This document shows positions 34,952 through 43,810 of a stretch of 64,000 nt of DNA, piece by piece. The translations under genes were made by a program, and so were the position numbers. Origin of the DNA: Allomuricauda sp. (lineage in GTDB: Bacteria > Bacteroidota > Bacteroidia > Flavobacteriales > Flavobacteriaceae). Position 1 is the stretch's first letter, and each line of letters opens with the position of its first letter. The notes below the pieces were generated by a model that ran no database searches, had not been told where the DNA came from, and worked only from the letters and a program-made list of their open reading frames with translations. The DNA is taken from the NCBI RefSeq assembly GCF_013911645.1, contig NZ_JACESV010000001.1, positions 124,001 through 188,000 of the forward strand, in the 5' to 3' direction.

Positions 34952-36205
34952 ATGGAGAAGTTTAGGAAACATATCGAAGCCTGTTTTAAACGGGTAGAGG
35001 AAAAATTGGGAAAAGGACCTTGCAGCAAGTGGGACACCCATGATTTTAAGACTCTCAGCGAGAACATTCAGGAAGAAACGGGCACATTGTTGAGCGTATC
35101 CACACTAAAACGGCTTAGCGGAAAGGTAAACTATGCATCTCACCCGAACAAGACCACTTTGAATGCACTGGCCAATTATATTGGTTTCAAAGACTGGGGC
35201 ACATTTTCCAATTACTGTGAAGGTAAGCTTGTGAAAGGGGAAAAAGAGGGCAAAGCGAATTTACCGATGAAGTCTTTAATAGCCTTTTTATTGCTTGGTA
35301 TCGCGCTTTTTTCATCCGTATTTTTGACGGCCAGGAAAAATGATACCATCTATGATCCTGATGATTTCGCTTTTAATGGCAAGTCGGTCACTACTGGGCT
35401 TCCAAATTCCGTTGTTTTCAGGTACGATGCATCTGCGGCAGATGAAAAAGCGAAAATAGAGATCCAGCAGGATTGGGACGAGAGCAAGCGGGTACTCGTC
35501 AATAAAAACGACAGTGTTTCCACCAGCATTTATTACCGACCAGGTTATTTCAAATCCAAACTCGTGGTTGATGAAACCATTGTGAGGGAAAAGGGTATCT
35601 TGATTCCAACATCGGATTGGGTGGGGGTCATTGAGACGGATTCTGTGCCTATTTATTTGGACAGGGAGGACTACCGATCGGAGAAAGCTCTATCTATAAA
35701 AGCCAGCTCGCTAAAGAAATATGGAGTGGATCCACGTGCGTCAAGAACTCCCGTTGGCTTCTATCAAATTAGGGACTTTGGGGAATTATACACTACCAAT
35801 TTTGAAATGACAGCTTCAATCCGGAATGATTTCAAATCCGGTAAGAGTCAATGTCAAACTGCCCAATTGGTGATTGTTCACGAGGACGGACCAATAAGTA
35901 TCATGCTGACCGACAAAGGCTGCATTTCCGATATTATGCTGTACGCATTTGATAAGACCATTGATGGAAAGAAAACAGATCTTTCCGGTTTCGGTGTGGA
36001 TTTTACCGACTTTGTCGAAGTGAAGTGCATTTCAAAGGACGGGAAATTGGATATTGTAATGGACAAACAATCCGTATTCTCGTTTGAAGTGCCAGATATT
36101 CCAAAAAAAATCGTTGGCCTCAGCATCCATTTTGAAGGAGCTGGGACGATCCAACATGTAGCGTTTAAAAATAATGGAGGAATTATGTATTCTACCAATT
36201 TCTAA
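34952..36205 (+). CDS. Membrane-spanning protein with cytoplasmic DNA-binding-like N-terminus
   Basis: A 417-residue protein. The N-terminal about 100 residues are helical and basic, resembling a helix-turn-helix found in Bacteroidota signalling proteins (FKTLSENIQEETGTLLSVST, then LKRLSGKVNY). One membrane helix follows (about 106-127, SLIAFLLLGIALFSSVFLTA). The extracytoplasmic part starts with a PKD-like beta domain (about 139-220) and ends with a beta-sandwich resembling the LamG-like domain of the divergent lipoprotein. The architecture suggests a one-component transmembrane regulator that senses a periplasmic ligand and could control the neighbouring gene; this is inference. Confidence 0.7.
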   Translation: MEKFRKHIEACFKRVEEKLGKGPCSKWDTHDFKTLSENIQEETGTLLSVSTLKRLSGKVNYASHPNKTTLNALANYIGFKDWGTFSNYCEGKLVKGEKEGKANLPMKSLIAFLLLGIALFSSVFLTARKNDTIYDPDDFAFNGKSVTTGLPNSVVFRYDASAADEKAKIEIQQDWDESKRVLVNKNDSVSTSIYYRPGYFKSKLVVDETIVREKGILIPTSDWVGVIETDSVPIYLDREDYRSEKALSIKASSLKKYGVDPRASRTPVGFYQIRDFGELYTTNFEMTASIRNDFKSGKSQCQTAQLVIVHEDGPISIMLTDKGCISDIMLYAFDKTIDGKKTDLSGFGVDFTDFVEVKCISKDGKLDIVMDKQSVFSFEVPDIPKKIVGLSIHFEGAGTIQHVAFKNNGGIMYSTNF

Positions 36206-36257
36206 AAACTGAAAATCCTTAAAATTTCACTTTTTTCTTAAGCATCAATAGAATTGA

Positions 36258-36300
36258 AATTATTTCCCGATACAAAAGTTAGAAAAGATATTGCCCAACA
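36258..36300. repeat. Duplicated 3' end of mnmE (left boundary of the TA islet)
   Basis: These 43 bases match the last codons and stop region of mnmE (37044-37086) with two mismatches and a 29-base exact core (ATACAAAAGTTAGAAAAGAT and onward). The repeat lies beyond the antitoxin gene, so the toxin-antitoxin pair is bracketed by two copies of the mnmE end. Confidence 0.85.
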
Positions 36301-36310
36301 TTTCGGCAAG

Positions 36311-36670
36311 TTATACCCCTAGGACAATGGAGGCATCAATACCCAGTTTTACACTTATTTCCCGTGCTACTTTTAAAGTGGGTTCGCTTTTTCCGTTGAG
36401 GTACTCGCTTACCCTTGACGTGCTTACTCCCAAAAGTTCGGATAGGCGTTTTTGGTTCAATCCCATTTCTGCCATACGCAATTTAATCACCTCAACCAAA
36501 GGGGGCTTTTTTACCGGATAATGGCGTTCTTCATAATCTGCCACAAGGTCAGACAATAGGTTTAGTTCCACATAACCCTTTGCATCTTTGTTTTCGATAT
36601 TGTCGGGGTTCTGTAAAAGTTCTTCTATACGTTCAACAATGGCGTTATACTCTTTTTCTGTCTGTATCAT
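36311..36670 (-). CDS. higA: HigA-type antitoxin (XRE helix-turn-helix)
   Basis: A 119-residue antitoxin. The N-terminal about 60 residues are acidic and helical and would contact the toxin. The C-terminal XRE-type helix-turn-helix reads GLNQKRLSELLGVSTSRVSE followed by YLNGKSEPTL. It is encoded 2 bp after the toxin gene, the toxin-first order typical of higBA. It neutralises the toxin and probably represses the operon. Confidence 0.88.
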   Translation of the reverse strand: MIQTEKEYNAIVERIEELLQNPDNIENKDAKGYVELNLLSDLVADYEERHYPVKKPPLVEVIKLRMAEMGLNQKRLSELLGVSTSRVSEYLNGKSEPTLKVAREISVKLGIDASIVLGV

Positions 36671-36672
36671 TG

Positions 36673-36969
36673 CTAAATGTTTTTAATGTCCTTAATCTTA
36701 TCATACTCCGAGTGCGTACCTATAAACCTAATGTAAACCTTTTTTGCATTGAACGAAATTATGGCAACCAGCCTGTAATCGTTTCCTTTGATATTGAAAA
36801 CAAAACGGTGGTTTCCCACATAATCAACGGTGTTGAAATCCTGCCTTAACTCGTTGATATTATCCCAGTTTTTCGCCGTTACGGTATGATACCAAAAGTT
36901 TAAAGGATTTTCGCTGTCTGCGTGCATTTCTATGAACTCCTTTATTCTTTTGTGGGTAACAATACGCAT
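36673..36969 (-). CDS. higB: HigB-type toxin (RelE fold mRNA endonuclease)
   Basis: A 98-residue toxin of the HigB_toxin family: MRIVTHKRIKEFIEMHADSE, NWDNINELRQDF, the conserved VFNIKGNDYRLVAIISFN block and YIRFIGTHSEYDKI at the C-terminus. Family members cleave ribosome-bound mRNA. Length is normal and no damage is seen, so the module looks intact. The gene is upstream of and nearly contiguous with higA. Confidence 0.88.
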   Translation of the reverse strand: MRIVTHKRIKEFIEMHADSENPLNFWYHTVTAKNWDNINELRQDFNTVDYVGNHRFVFNIKGNDYRLVAIISFNAKKVYIRFIGTHSEYDKIKDIKNI

Positions 36970-37043
36970 TGTTTAAACATCAATCACTATTAAGCAAAGG
37001 TAATGCCAAATTTCGAATTACAAAATATTGTTTTGAAATATAG

Positions 37044-37086
37044 AATTATTTCCCAATACAAAAGTTAGAAAAGATATTGCCCAATA
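37044..37086. repeat. mnmE 3' end (right copy of the islet repeat)
   Basis: Functional copy: it encodes the last residues of MnmE including the CIGK motif. It is paired with 36258-36300 (41 of 43 identical). Confidence 0.85.
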
Positions 37087-38416
37087 AATCATCTGTGGTA
37101 ACACTTCCTGTGATTTCTCCCAAATGATACAGTGCTTGACGGATGTCGATGGCCATTAAATCGCTGGACAGTTCCATATCCAAACCTTCTTTGACCTTTT
37201 GAATTTCCTCCAAAGCTTTTAACAAGGCATCGTAGTGCCTGCTGTTGGTAATTATGGTGGTGTCGCCACTCAAAGCCCCTGAGTCTACCAAAGAAAGAAG
37301 CTTACTTTCGAGCTCTGAAATACCTTCTTTAAATTTAGCAGAAAGGAAAAGTACATTGGGAATTTCTGATTTTATCTTTTCTTTCTGCCCTGGGTTTAGG
37401 AGATCCATTTTATTACAAATGGGCAACAACTGTTTGTTGGGGTAGCGTTTCTGGATTTGTTCCAATTCCGTCTTGTCAAAATCCATGCCGTCAAATAGGT
37501 AAATAATGAGCCGTGCCTTTTCAATTTTGTCAAAGGTTCGTTCAATCCCTATTTTTTCCACTACATCGACGGTTTCGCGGATTCCTGCCGTATCAATAAA
37601 CCTAAAATTGATACCTTTTATGCTGATATGGTCCTCGACCGTATCCCGGGTAGTACCCGCAATTTCACTCACAATAGCTCTCTCTTCATTAAGCAGTACA
37701 TTGAGCAGGGTTGATTTGCCTACATTGGGTTGCCCCACAATAGCTACGGGGATTCCATTTTTTATCACATTTCCGAGTGCGAAGGAGTCAATTAATTTCT
37801 TTAGTACCTCACTAATGCGGTTGAGTAGTTCGTTGAACTGGGTTCTGTCTGCGAACTCCACATCTTCTTGGGAAAAATCGAGTTCCAGTTCAATAAGCGA
37901 AGCGAAGTTCAGCAGTTCTTGTCGCAGTTCTTGGATTTCATTGCTGAATCCACCGCGCATCTGCTGCATGGCAATGTCGTGCGCCGCTTCACTATCGCTG
38001 GCAATAAGGTCGGCCACAGCTTCCGCCTGACTTAAATCCATCTTGCCGTTAAGGAATGCTCGTAGTGTAAATTCACCTGCCGATGCCGAACGGCAACCAT
38101 TTCGCAACAAAAGCTGAATAATCTGTTGTTGGATGAACGGGGAGCCGTGGCAGGAAATCTCCACAACATTTTCACCGGTATAAGAGTGTGGTCCTTTAAA
38201 AATAGAAACAAGAGCTTCGTCCAAAATCTTTTCTTGGTCCACAATATGGCCCAAATGAATGGTATGGCTTTTCTGTTGGGCCAGTTTCTTTCCCTTAATG
38301 GATTTAAAAAGGGTATCCACTAGGGTTATGGCATCTGGTCCGGAGACCCTTATCACTGCAATGGCCCCTGTTCCCGAGGGTGTTGCCAAGGCTACAATGT
38401 TATCTGTGTACGACAT
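37046..38416 (-). CDS. mnmE: tRNA-modifying GTPase MnmE
   Basis: A 456-residue GTPase that, with MnmG, makes the cmnm5 modification of U34 in tRNAs. N-terminal folate-binding domain (1-120, starting YTDNIVALATPSGTGAIAVI), helical domain, and inserted G domain with GQPNVGKST, the switch DTAGIR and NKMD. The C-terminal catalytic motif FCIGK is intact. Its last codons are the target duplicated at 36258. The gene is divergent from the DUF4870 gene. Confidence 0.97.
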   Translation of the reverse strand: MSYTDNIVALATPSGTGAIAVIRVSGPDAITLVDTLFKSIKGKKLAQQKSHTIHLGHIVDQEKILDEALVSIFKGPHSYTGENVVEISCHGSPFIQQQIIQLLLRNGCRSASAGEFTLRAFLNGKMDLSQAEAVADLIASDSEAAHDIAMQQMRGGFSNEIQELRQELLNFASLIELELDFSQEDVEFADRTQFNELLNRISEVLKKLIDSFALGNVIKNGIPVAIVGQPNVGKSTLLNVLLNEERAIVSEIAGTTRDTVEDHISIKGINFRFIDTAGIRETVDVVEKIGIERTFDKIEKARLIIYLFDGMDFDKTELEQIQKRYPNKQLLPICNKMDLLNPGQKEKIKSEIPNVLFLSAKFKEGISELESKLLSLVDSGALSGDTTIITNSRHYDALLKALEEIQKVKEGLDMELSSDLMAIDIRQALYHLGEITGSVTTDDLLGNIFSNFCIGK

Positions 38417-38478
38417 GGGGACAAAAGTACAAATTAGCTGGTGTTTGTAACATTTTTAGTGATTTGTATACTAATAAG

Positions 38479-38865
38479 ATGAATCATCAAAATCAATCAA
38501 AAATGGAAGTTATCAATCAAAAAGCAGTCAGAACGGATAATACCTTGTTGGCCGTGACGCATCTTACACAACTTTTATCGTATGTTACAGGATTTGGAAG
38601 CCTGATTATACCCTTGATTATCTGGTTGTCATCAAAAGATAAGGTTAAGGGTATGAACGAGCATGGAAAGGCCATTATCAATTTCCAGATCAGTCTGATA
38701 CTTTACATCATCATTAGTATTCCTGCCATTCTTCTTTTGGGCTTGGGTATACTGGGCTTGATAGGAGCGGGAATCCTTGGGTTTATATTACCTATTGTTA
38801 ATGCGGTCAAGGCTGCAAATGGTGAATCTCCATCACATTTTATGACGATTAGGTTTATATCGTAA
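38479..38865 (+). CDS. DUF4870-family membrane protein
   Basis: A 128-residue membrane protein with a hydrophilic N-terminus and three helices (LSYVTGFGSLIIPLIIWL, then INFQISLILYIIISIPAILL, and a Gly-rich LGILGLIGAGILGFILPIV), the layout of the DUF4870/Tic20-like family. I placed the start at ATG 38479, because upstream codons overlap the divergent mnmE start region. Function unknown. A bidirectional terminator separates it from dnaN. Confidence 0.8.
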   Translation: MNHQNQSKMEVINQKAVRTDNTLLAVTHLTQLLSYVTGFGSLIIPLIIWLSSKDKVKGMNEHGKAIINFQISLILYIIISIPAILLLGLGILGLIGAGILGFILPIVNAVKAANGESPSHFMTIRFIS

Positions 38866-38870
38866 AAACA

Positions 38871-38901
38871 AAAAAGCTGGAACAATTTGCTCCAGCTTTT
38901 T
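38871..38901. terminator. Bidirectional terminator between DUF4870 gene and dnaN
   Basis: Perfect 11-bp arms AAAAAGCTGGA/TCCAGCTTTTT with a 9-base loop, flanked by A and T runs, serving the two convergent genes. Confidence 0.85.
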
Positions 38902-38923
38902 CGATTATGGTTGGGTAGTTAAT

Positions 38924-40042
38924 TTAACTATTCAGCATCACGGGCATCACCAACATAGTTACATGTTCACCTTCATCCAGTCCGTCGATAGGGGTGAGGA
39001 TACCTGCCCTGTTGGGTAAACTCATTTCCAATGATACTTCGTCCGAAGATAAATTGTTCAACATTTCCAATAAAAATCTGGAGTTGAAGCCAATTTGCAT
39101 ATCGTCACCTTGGTAAGAACACGATAATCTTTCTTCTGCCTTATTGCTGTAATCTACATCCTCTGCAGAAATATTAAGTTCGGCACCGGCAACTTTTAAA
39201 CGTATTTGGTGCGTGGTCTTGTTGGAGAAAATGGAAACCCTTCTGACCGAGCTCAAAAATTGATTTCTCGCAATGGTCAACTTGTTGGGGTTTTCCTTGG
39301 GAATCACCGCTTCGTAGTTCGGGTATTTGCCATCTATCAACCGACAAACCAATTCAGTATTGTCAAAATAGAATTTGGCATTGCTATCGTTGTATTCGAT
39401 GGTCACTTCAGATTCGGAACCTGCCAAAATACCTTTTAACAATGTTAATGGTTTTTTGGGCATGATGAATTCTGCCACTTCGGAAGCAGTTACATCTTGA
39501 CGTTGATATTTTACCAATTTATGGGCATCAGTGGCCACAAAAGTCAAATTCTCTGGAGAAAACTGGAAAAACACCCCGCTCATCACTGGGCGAAGGTCAT
39601 CGTTTCCGGCGGCGAAAATGGTTTTGTTGATGGCTGTTGCCAAAATATCGCCCATTAGGGTAGTGGAACTCGGGTTGGAAACTTCCACCGCTTTTGGAAA
39701 TTCTGCTCCATCGGCATATGCCAAGGCATATTTACCATGGTTGGAACTGATTTCTACCGTATTGTTGTCCTCAACCACAAAAGTCAATGGTTGTTCGGGA
39801 AAAGTTTTTAAGGTGTCCAACAATAAACGTGCTGGCACGGCAATGGTACCTTCCGAATCGGAATCCACTTCCAAAACGGCACTCATGGTCGTTTCCAAGT
39901 CCGAGGCGGAAACTGTAAGTTTACTTTCTTTAAGGTCGAACAAAAAATTGTCCAGGATGGGCAAGGTATTGCTATTGTTGATAACTCCTCCCAAAACCTG
40001 AAGCTGTTTCAATAAATATGTACTGGATACAATAAACTTCAT
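38924..40042 (-). CDS. dnaN: DNA polymerase III subunit beta (sliding clamp)
   Basis: A 372-residue clamp that rings DNA and tethers the replicase. Three repeated domains; recognisable blocks are MKFIVSSTYLLKQLQVLGGV, FQFSPENLTFVATDAHKLVK, DGKYPNYEAVIP and the C-terminal VMPVMLN. The start is ATG 40042 (MKFIVSS), as in homologues; a TTG one codon upstream is unlikely. No adjacent dnaA or origin is seen. Confidence 0.97.
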   Translation of the reverse strand: MKFIVSSTYLLKQLQVLGGVINNSNTLPILDNFLFDLKESKLTVSASDLETTMSAVLEVDSDSEGTIAVPARLLLDTLKTFPEQPLTFVVEDNNTVEISSNHGKYALAYADGAEFPKAVEVSNPSSTTLMGDILATAINKTIFAAGNDDLRPVMSGVFFQFSPENLTFVATDAHKLVKYQRQDVTASEVAEFIMPKKPLTLLKGILAGSESEVTIEYNDSNAKFYFDNTELVCRLIDGKYPNYEAVIPKENPNKLTIARNQFLSSVRRVSIFSNKTTHQIRLKVAGAELNISAEDVDYSNKAEERLSCSYQGDDMQIGFNSRFLLEMLNNLSSDEVSLEMSLPNRAGILTPIDGLDEGEHVTMLVMPVMLNS

Positions 40043-40162
40043 CAACGAAATACTTTAGTATAGTTGCTCTTTTAGCAGATTTCCCTTCAAAAAGGGCGTA
40101 TAAAATCAATAAAAACAAATATATCCCAAATGGATTTAGCAGAGAAACAAATTTATCAACAG

Positions 40163-41827
40163 TTAGACGGTAAACTTACGCTTTCTGTAGTAGCTGAAAA
40201 ACAGGCCGAACAACAAGGTTAAAACGACTGGTAATCCAATGTTTACAAGCTGCCACTTGTTTTTTTGTTCTGCAATTTTTTTGACATCCAAGAGCGGGAT
40301 GGATACTTTCTTGTTCCGAATGTTAATAAGCCCACTATTGTCTAACAGGTAATTTGTGCTGTTCACCAAGAATTCCTTGTTGCCATAAAAGCTGTTGGTC
40401 CATTTATCGTAGCCCAATTCCAAGGGTCTGCCGTTGCGTAGTTGGTTTTTGATGACGTCCCCATCCGAAATCACGATCATTTTATTTTCGGGACCTTCTT
40501 CCATCGTGTTTTGTAGCTTTAAAGGTTTTACCCTGTTTTTGTACATAGAGGTGAAACTGCCCTCGATCAGGACGGCTAATGGCAAATTACCGTTGTTATA
40601 CGTTGCTTGATCGGGCTGTTGGTTGATCATATCCAAACTCACTACTCTCGGGATTCCATCCGTTTTGGAAAGTGGCGAACTCTGCAACAAAATGGTTTTT
40701 TGATAATCGTTTTCCAATACGTCCATTGGACTGGTAAACTGAAAACGTACCGCTTCAATATTGGTATTGATAGGATGATTGTTCTGTGAAAAAACCATTG
40801 GGTAATAAAACCAAGGCAGTGGATTGTACTGCGAATCGTTTCCTTCTCCCGTGGCCAAAACTATTTGGGTAAAATACAGGTCGTTGACCAAAACTGGATT
40901 GATGCGCACTCCATATTTAAAGAACAAATCTTTCAAATTAAGGTCTCTGGGAACGGCAATGGCCTCTCCGCCACCTGCATAAATGCTATCCATTTCCATA
41001 TTTACCTGATCTAGCATCCAAATGGATTTGCCTCCTTGAACCATATATTGGTCCATCACGTATTTCTCCTGGTCGGTAAATGCTTCGGTCGGTTTGGCGA
41101 TAAGGGCGAGGTCAAAGTTTTTTAGCTGGTCCAAAACGTTTTGTGGATTGGAAGCTACGGAATCCAAAGTTATGGCACCTATGTTGTAATAATCGCGAAT
41201 GGTTGTAAGGTAATCGGCAATAAAAATATCATCCAGTTCGCCATTTCCCTTGATAACGGCTATGCTCTTTTTTTCTTTAATGCTAAGTTTGGTGAATGCA
41301 TCGGCAAAGGCATATTCCAATTGTTGTACCGAATTGTTGATGCGATCCTCGGCCGTGGAGCCTAATTTATTCTTCAGTAAAGGCACTTTTACCGTCTGGT
41401 CGTTGTAATTTACCATGGCCCAAGGAAAAACCAGCTCATTGGATACCTTTCCGTTCTCCTCAACGGTAACATTGGCGGGCTGTAATCCCAAGCTTTGTAA
41501 TTGGGCGACCGTTTCCTGTGGATTTTCGCTATCCTCCATGGGGTCCACCAAATTATATTTGATATTGCTGTTCTTGGACCCAAATGATTCCAACAATTGA
41601 ATGGTTTCAGCTTTCAATTTGGAGAACTCTGCAGGAATGTTTCCATCCAGTAATACATCCACAATTACGGGTGTTTCAAATTTTTGGGCCACTGCTACGG
41701 CAGGCTCCGAAAGCGTATAGCGCTTATCCTCTGTAAGGTCGAAACGGGTATAGACAAAACTGGCCAATAGGTTGATGGCCACCACGGCTACAATCACTTT
41801 TACGATGGATATAAAAAACTTCCCCAT
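40163..41827 (-). CDS. gldG: Gliding motility ABC transporter component GldG
   Basis: A 554-residue protein with an N-terminal membrane helix (IVKVIVAVVAINLLASFVYT), a long extracytoplasmic region (opening RFDLTEDKRYTLSEPAVAVA) and a C-terminal helix (NIGLPVVLTLLFGLFFSYY). This is the GldG family, which works with GldF and the ATPase GldA in Bacteroidota gliding. Its start codon overlaps the stop of gldF by one base. gldA is not in the window. Confidence 0.92.
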   Translation of the reverse strand: MGKFFISIVKVIVAVVAINLLASFVYTRFDLTEDKRYTLSEPAVAVAQKFETPVIVDVLLDGNIPAEFSKLKAETIQLLESFGSKNSNIKYNLVDPMEDSENPQETVAQLQSLGLQPANVTVEENGKVSNELVFPWAMVNYNDQTVKVPLLKNKLGSTAEDRINNSVQQLEYAFADAFTKLSIKEKKSIAVIKGNGELDDIFIADYLTTIRDYYNIGAITLDSVASNPQNVLDQLKNFDLALIAKPTEAFTDQEKYVMDQYMVQGGKSIWMLDQVNMEMDSIYAGGGEAIAVPRDLNLKDLFFKYGVRINPVLVNDLYFTQIVLATGEGNDSQYNPLPWFYYPMVFSQNNHPINTNIEAVRFQFTSPMDVLENDYQKTILLQSSPLSKTDGIPRVVSLDMINQQPDQATYNNGNLPLAVLIEGSFTSMYKNRVKPLKLQNTMEEGPENKMIVISDGDVIKNQLRNGRPLELGYDKWTNSFYGNKEFLVNSTNYLLDNSGLINIRNKKVSIPLLDVKKIAEQKNKWQLVNIGLPVVLTLLFGLFFSYYRKRKFTV

Positions 41828-42558
41828 TACCTTGGCAATTGTTTTAAACGTTGAAAAGTGAGATACAAAAACAATAAGGTCAATGAGATGAAGTAGACCA
41901 AATCTCGGGTGTCTATCACACCTCTTGCAATACTATCAAAATGTGCTTTTGCCCCGAGTGATTGTATGGTTTGTTGCGTTTCTCCATTCGTAAAAAGTGA
42001 AGATGCAGCATCAAACCCGTTAAAAATCAGAAAGCAGACCAAAATCCCCACCAAAAAGGCGATAATTTGATTATCCGATAGCGTAGAAGCAAATATCCCG
42101 ATGGACGTATAACAGGCCATCAAAAACAATAATCCAAAATACGAACCCAGTACGACGCCGAGGTCGTAATTTCCTTCTATCATTCCCAGTCCCGATATGG
42201 CAAAAACATATATTATGGTCGGGATTACTGCGATAACGCACAAAAGAAAGGCGCCCCAAAACTTGCCTAGTACCAATTTCCAGATGGAGATAGGTTTTAT
42301 CAACAGCAATTCCAGTGTGCCCATTTTTCGTTCTTCGGAAAAACTTTTCATTGTGATGGCGGGCACCAAAAAAATAAAAATCCAAGGGGCCAGCAAAAAG
42401 AAGTTGCTCAAATCGGCAAAACCGTAGTCAAAAATGTTGTAATCGCCCTTGAAGACCCACAGAAAAAGTCCATTGAGCAGTAAAAACGAACCTACGATCA
42501 AGTAACCGATGGGCGATGTAAAAAAAGACCGTACCTCTCTCTTAAAAATTGCGAACAT
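41827..42558 (-). CDS. gldF: Gliding motility ABC transporter permease GldF
   Basis: A 243-residue ABC-2 type permease with six helices and the family block MKSFSEERKMGTLELLLIKP. It lies directly before gldG. Its start overlaps the stop of the monooxygenase-like gene at 42558, so the four genes 43691-40163 probably form one transcript. Confidence 0.93.
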   Translation of the reverse strand: MFAIFKREVRSFFTSPIGYLIVGSFLLLNGLFLWVFKGDYNIFDYGFADLSNFFLLAPWIFIFLVPAITMKSFSEERKMGTLELLLIKPISIWKLVLGKFWGAFLLCVIAVIPTIIYVFAISGLGMIEGNYDLGVVLGSYFGLLFLMACYTSIGIFASTLSDNQIIAFLVGILVCFLIFNGFDAASSLFTNGETQQTIQSLGAKAHFDSIARGVIDTRDLVYFISLTLLFLYLTFQRLKQLPR

Positions 42559-42860
42559 TAAGATGGGTTTGTTGATTGAATTTTATGAACACTCCATGCT
42601 TCAGGCTTATCGGCGAACAATTTTTTAGTGTTGCCCCAAACCTCTTTAAAGAAATCGGAATTCCTATAACTGTTCAGGTGCGATTCCGTATCCCAAAAAC
42701 TATAGGTGAAAAATATATTTGAATTTGTAATGTCTTGATACAATTCTACCATATTACAACCTTCAAAAGCCAAAATACCGTTTTTGCTTTCTTCAAAGAT
42801 TCGCTCAAAACTAGCAATATTTTCGGGTTTAAAAGTCAGTTTTACAATGCGTATCAACAT
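42558..42860 (-). CDS. Quinol monooxygenase-like (ABM domain) protein
   Basis: A 100-residue ferredoxin-like protein of the antibiotic biosynthesis monooxygenase/YgiN superfamily: IRIVKLTFKPENIASFERIF, GCNMVELYQDITNSNIFFTY, SFWDTESHLNSYRNSDFF. Such proteins act as small monooxygenases or stress-related dimers; the substrate here is unknown. It abuts the SAM hydrolase gene (next base) and overlaps gldF. Confidence 0.8.
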   Translation of the reverse strand: MLIRIVKLTFKPENIASFERIFEESKNGILAFEGCNMVELYQDITNSNIFFTYSFWDTESHLNSYRNSDFFKEVWGNTKKLFADKPEAWSVHKIQSTNPS

Positions 42861-43691
42861 TTACAGGAAATTTATGGTTACGGTGTCCCTGTAATTCAGT
42901 CCAAGGAGCGAAGATGCTCCCCCAACGGAGTTCAGGTCACTTTTATAAATAGCAAGTTCTATGTATCCTGCCGAATTGAACAGGGCCAAGGCATCACCAG
43001 GACCTTTTCGTTGGTTCCGTTCCAAATCATAATTTATGATGCCGTTATAACTCTGGTGTACCTGCCGTATTTTGGTGGTCCGTGCAATGATTTCAAAATC
43101 ACGCCCGCTGCGGTATGCTTCAAACAGGCTTTTCTGAATATTTGTGACCACGTTTCCGTAGTTATCAATATATATAACGTTACCTGTAATGGTTTTGCCC
43201 TCGTTGGTGATGCGTGGTTCAAAATCACGTAGCTCCTTCAAACGCTCCAAAGGTTTGCCAATTACCTCCAACTTACCGCCACGCGCAATATGGCAGGCTA
43301 CTTGAACAAAAATATTGAGCACTGGAAAGGCACCGGCCTCTGCATTGGGCAGGTTGATTTCCACGACTTTTTCAGGTTGCACCTCGGAAGTTATCAAGGA
43401 AATGACCCCGCTGTTGGCACTCACAAAATAGTGTCCATCCACTTGCACAACAATATGTTCGTTTTCAGGGGACAATTCCGAATCGACCCCAACTATATGG
43501 ACCGTTCCCTTTGGAAACGATTGGTAGGCATTTTTAAGGATATAGGCACATTCCTGAATGTTGAAAGGACTGATGGCATGTGAAATATCAACAACGGAAA
43601 TATCGGGGAGATTGCTCAGTATTGCCCCTTTCACAGCACCCACAAAGTGGTCCTTATATCCAAAATCTGTAGTCAAGGTTATAATAGCCAT
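42861..43691 (-). CDS. S-adenosylmethionine hydrolase (SAM hydroxide adenosyltransferase, DUF62)
   Basis: A 276-residue protein of the chlorinase/fluorinase superfamily. The opening LTTDFGYKDHFVGAVKGAIL, the central GVDSE with surrounding strands and NGVISL-like SANSGVISLI, and the C-terminal domain with GPGDALALFNSAGYIELA match the DUF62 layout. Members without halogenase specificity convert SAM and water to adenosine and methionine. First gene of the probable operon with gldF and gldG; no functional link to gliding is known to me. Confidence 0.85.
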   Translation of the reverse strand: MAIITLTTDFGYKDHFVGAVKGAILSNLPDISVVDISHAISPFNIQECAYILKNAYQSFPKGTVHIVGVDSELSPENEHIVVQVDGHYFVSANSGVISLITSEVQPEKVVEINLPNAEAGAFPVLNIFVQVACHIARGGKLEVIGKPLERLKELRDFEPRITNEGKTITGNVIYIDNYGNVVTNIQKSLFEAYRSGRDFEIIARTTKIRQVHQSYNGIINYDLERNQRKGPGDALALFNSAGYIELAIYKSDLNSVGGASSLLGLNYRDTVTINFL

Positions 43692-43810
43692 GCAATACTG
43701 TTGATATGTTTTTCCGTGTTCAAATTGATTTTTAGTTAAGTTTGTTTGTAAAATTAGTCAAAAAAGAAAGAATAAAATTCTTCAAAAACAACTGTAACAC
43801 CTCACAATTT

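Larger units (their letters stand above)
36258..37086. mobile_element. 0.8-kb islet with a HigBA-type module at the 3' end of mnmE
   Basis: Direct repeats of the mnmE 3' end bracket two genes only. Insertion that restores the target gene's 3' end while leaving a second copy of it is the hallmark of tyrosine-recombinase integration, and mnmE (trmE/thdF) is a known target, for example of Salmonella genomic island 1. No integrase is present, so this would be a remnant or a passively mobilised unit. Confidence 0.6.

Noticed and set aside
38924..40042. Possible replication origin near dnaN
   Set aside because: No dnaA gene and no cluster of DnaA boxes noticed; dnaN is often away from the origin in Bacteroidota.
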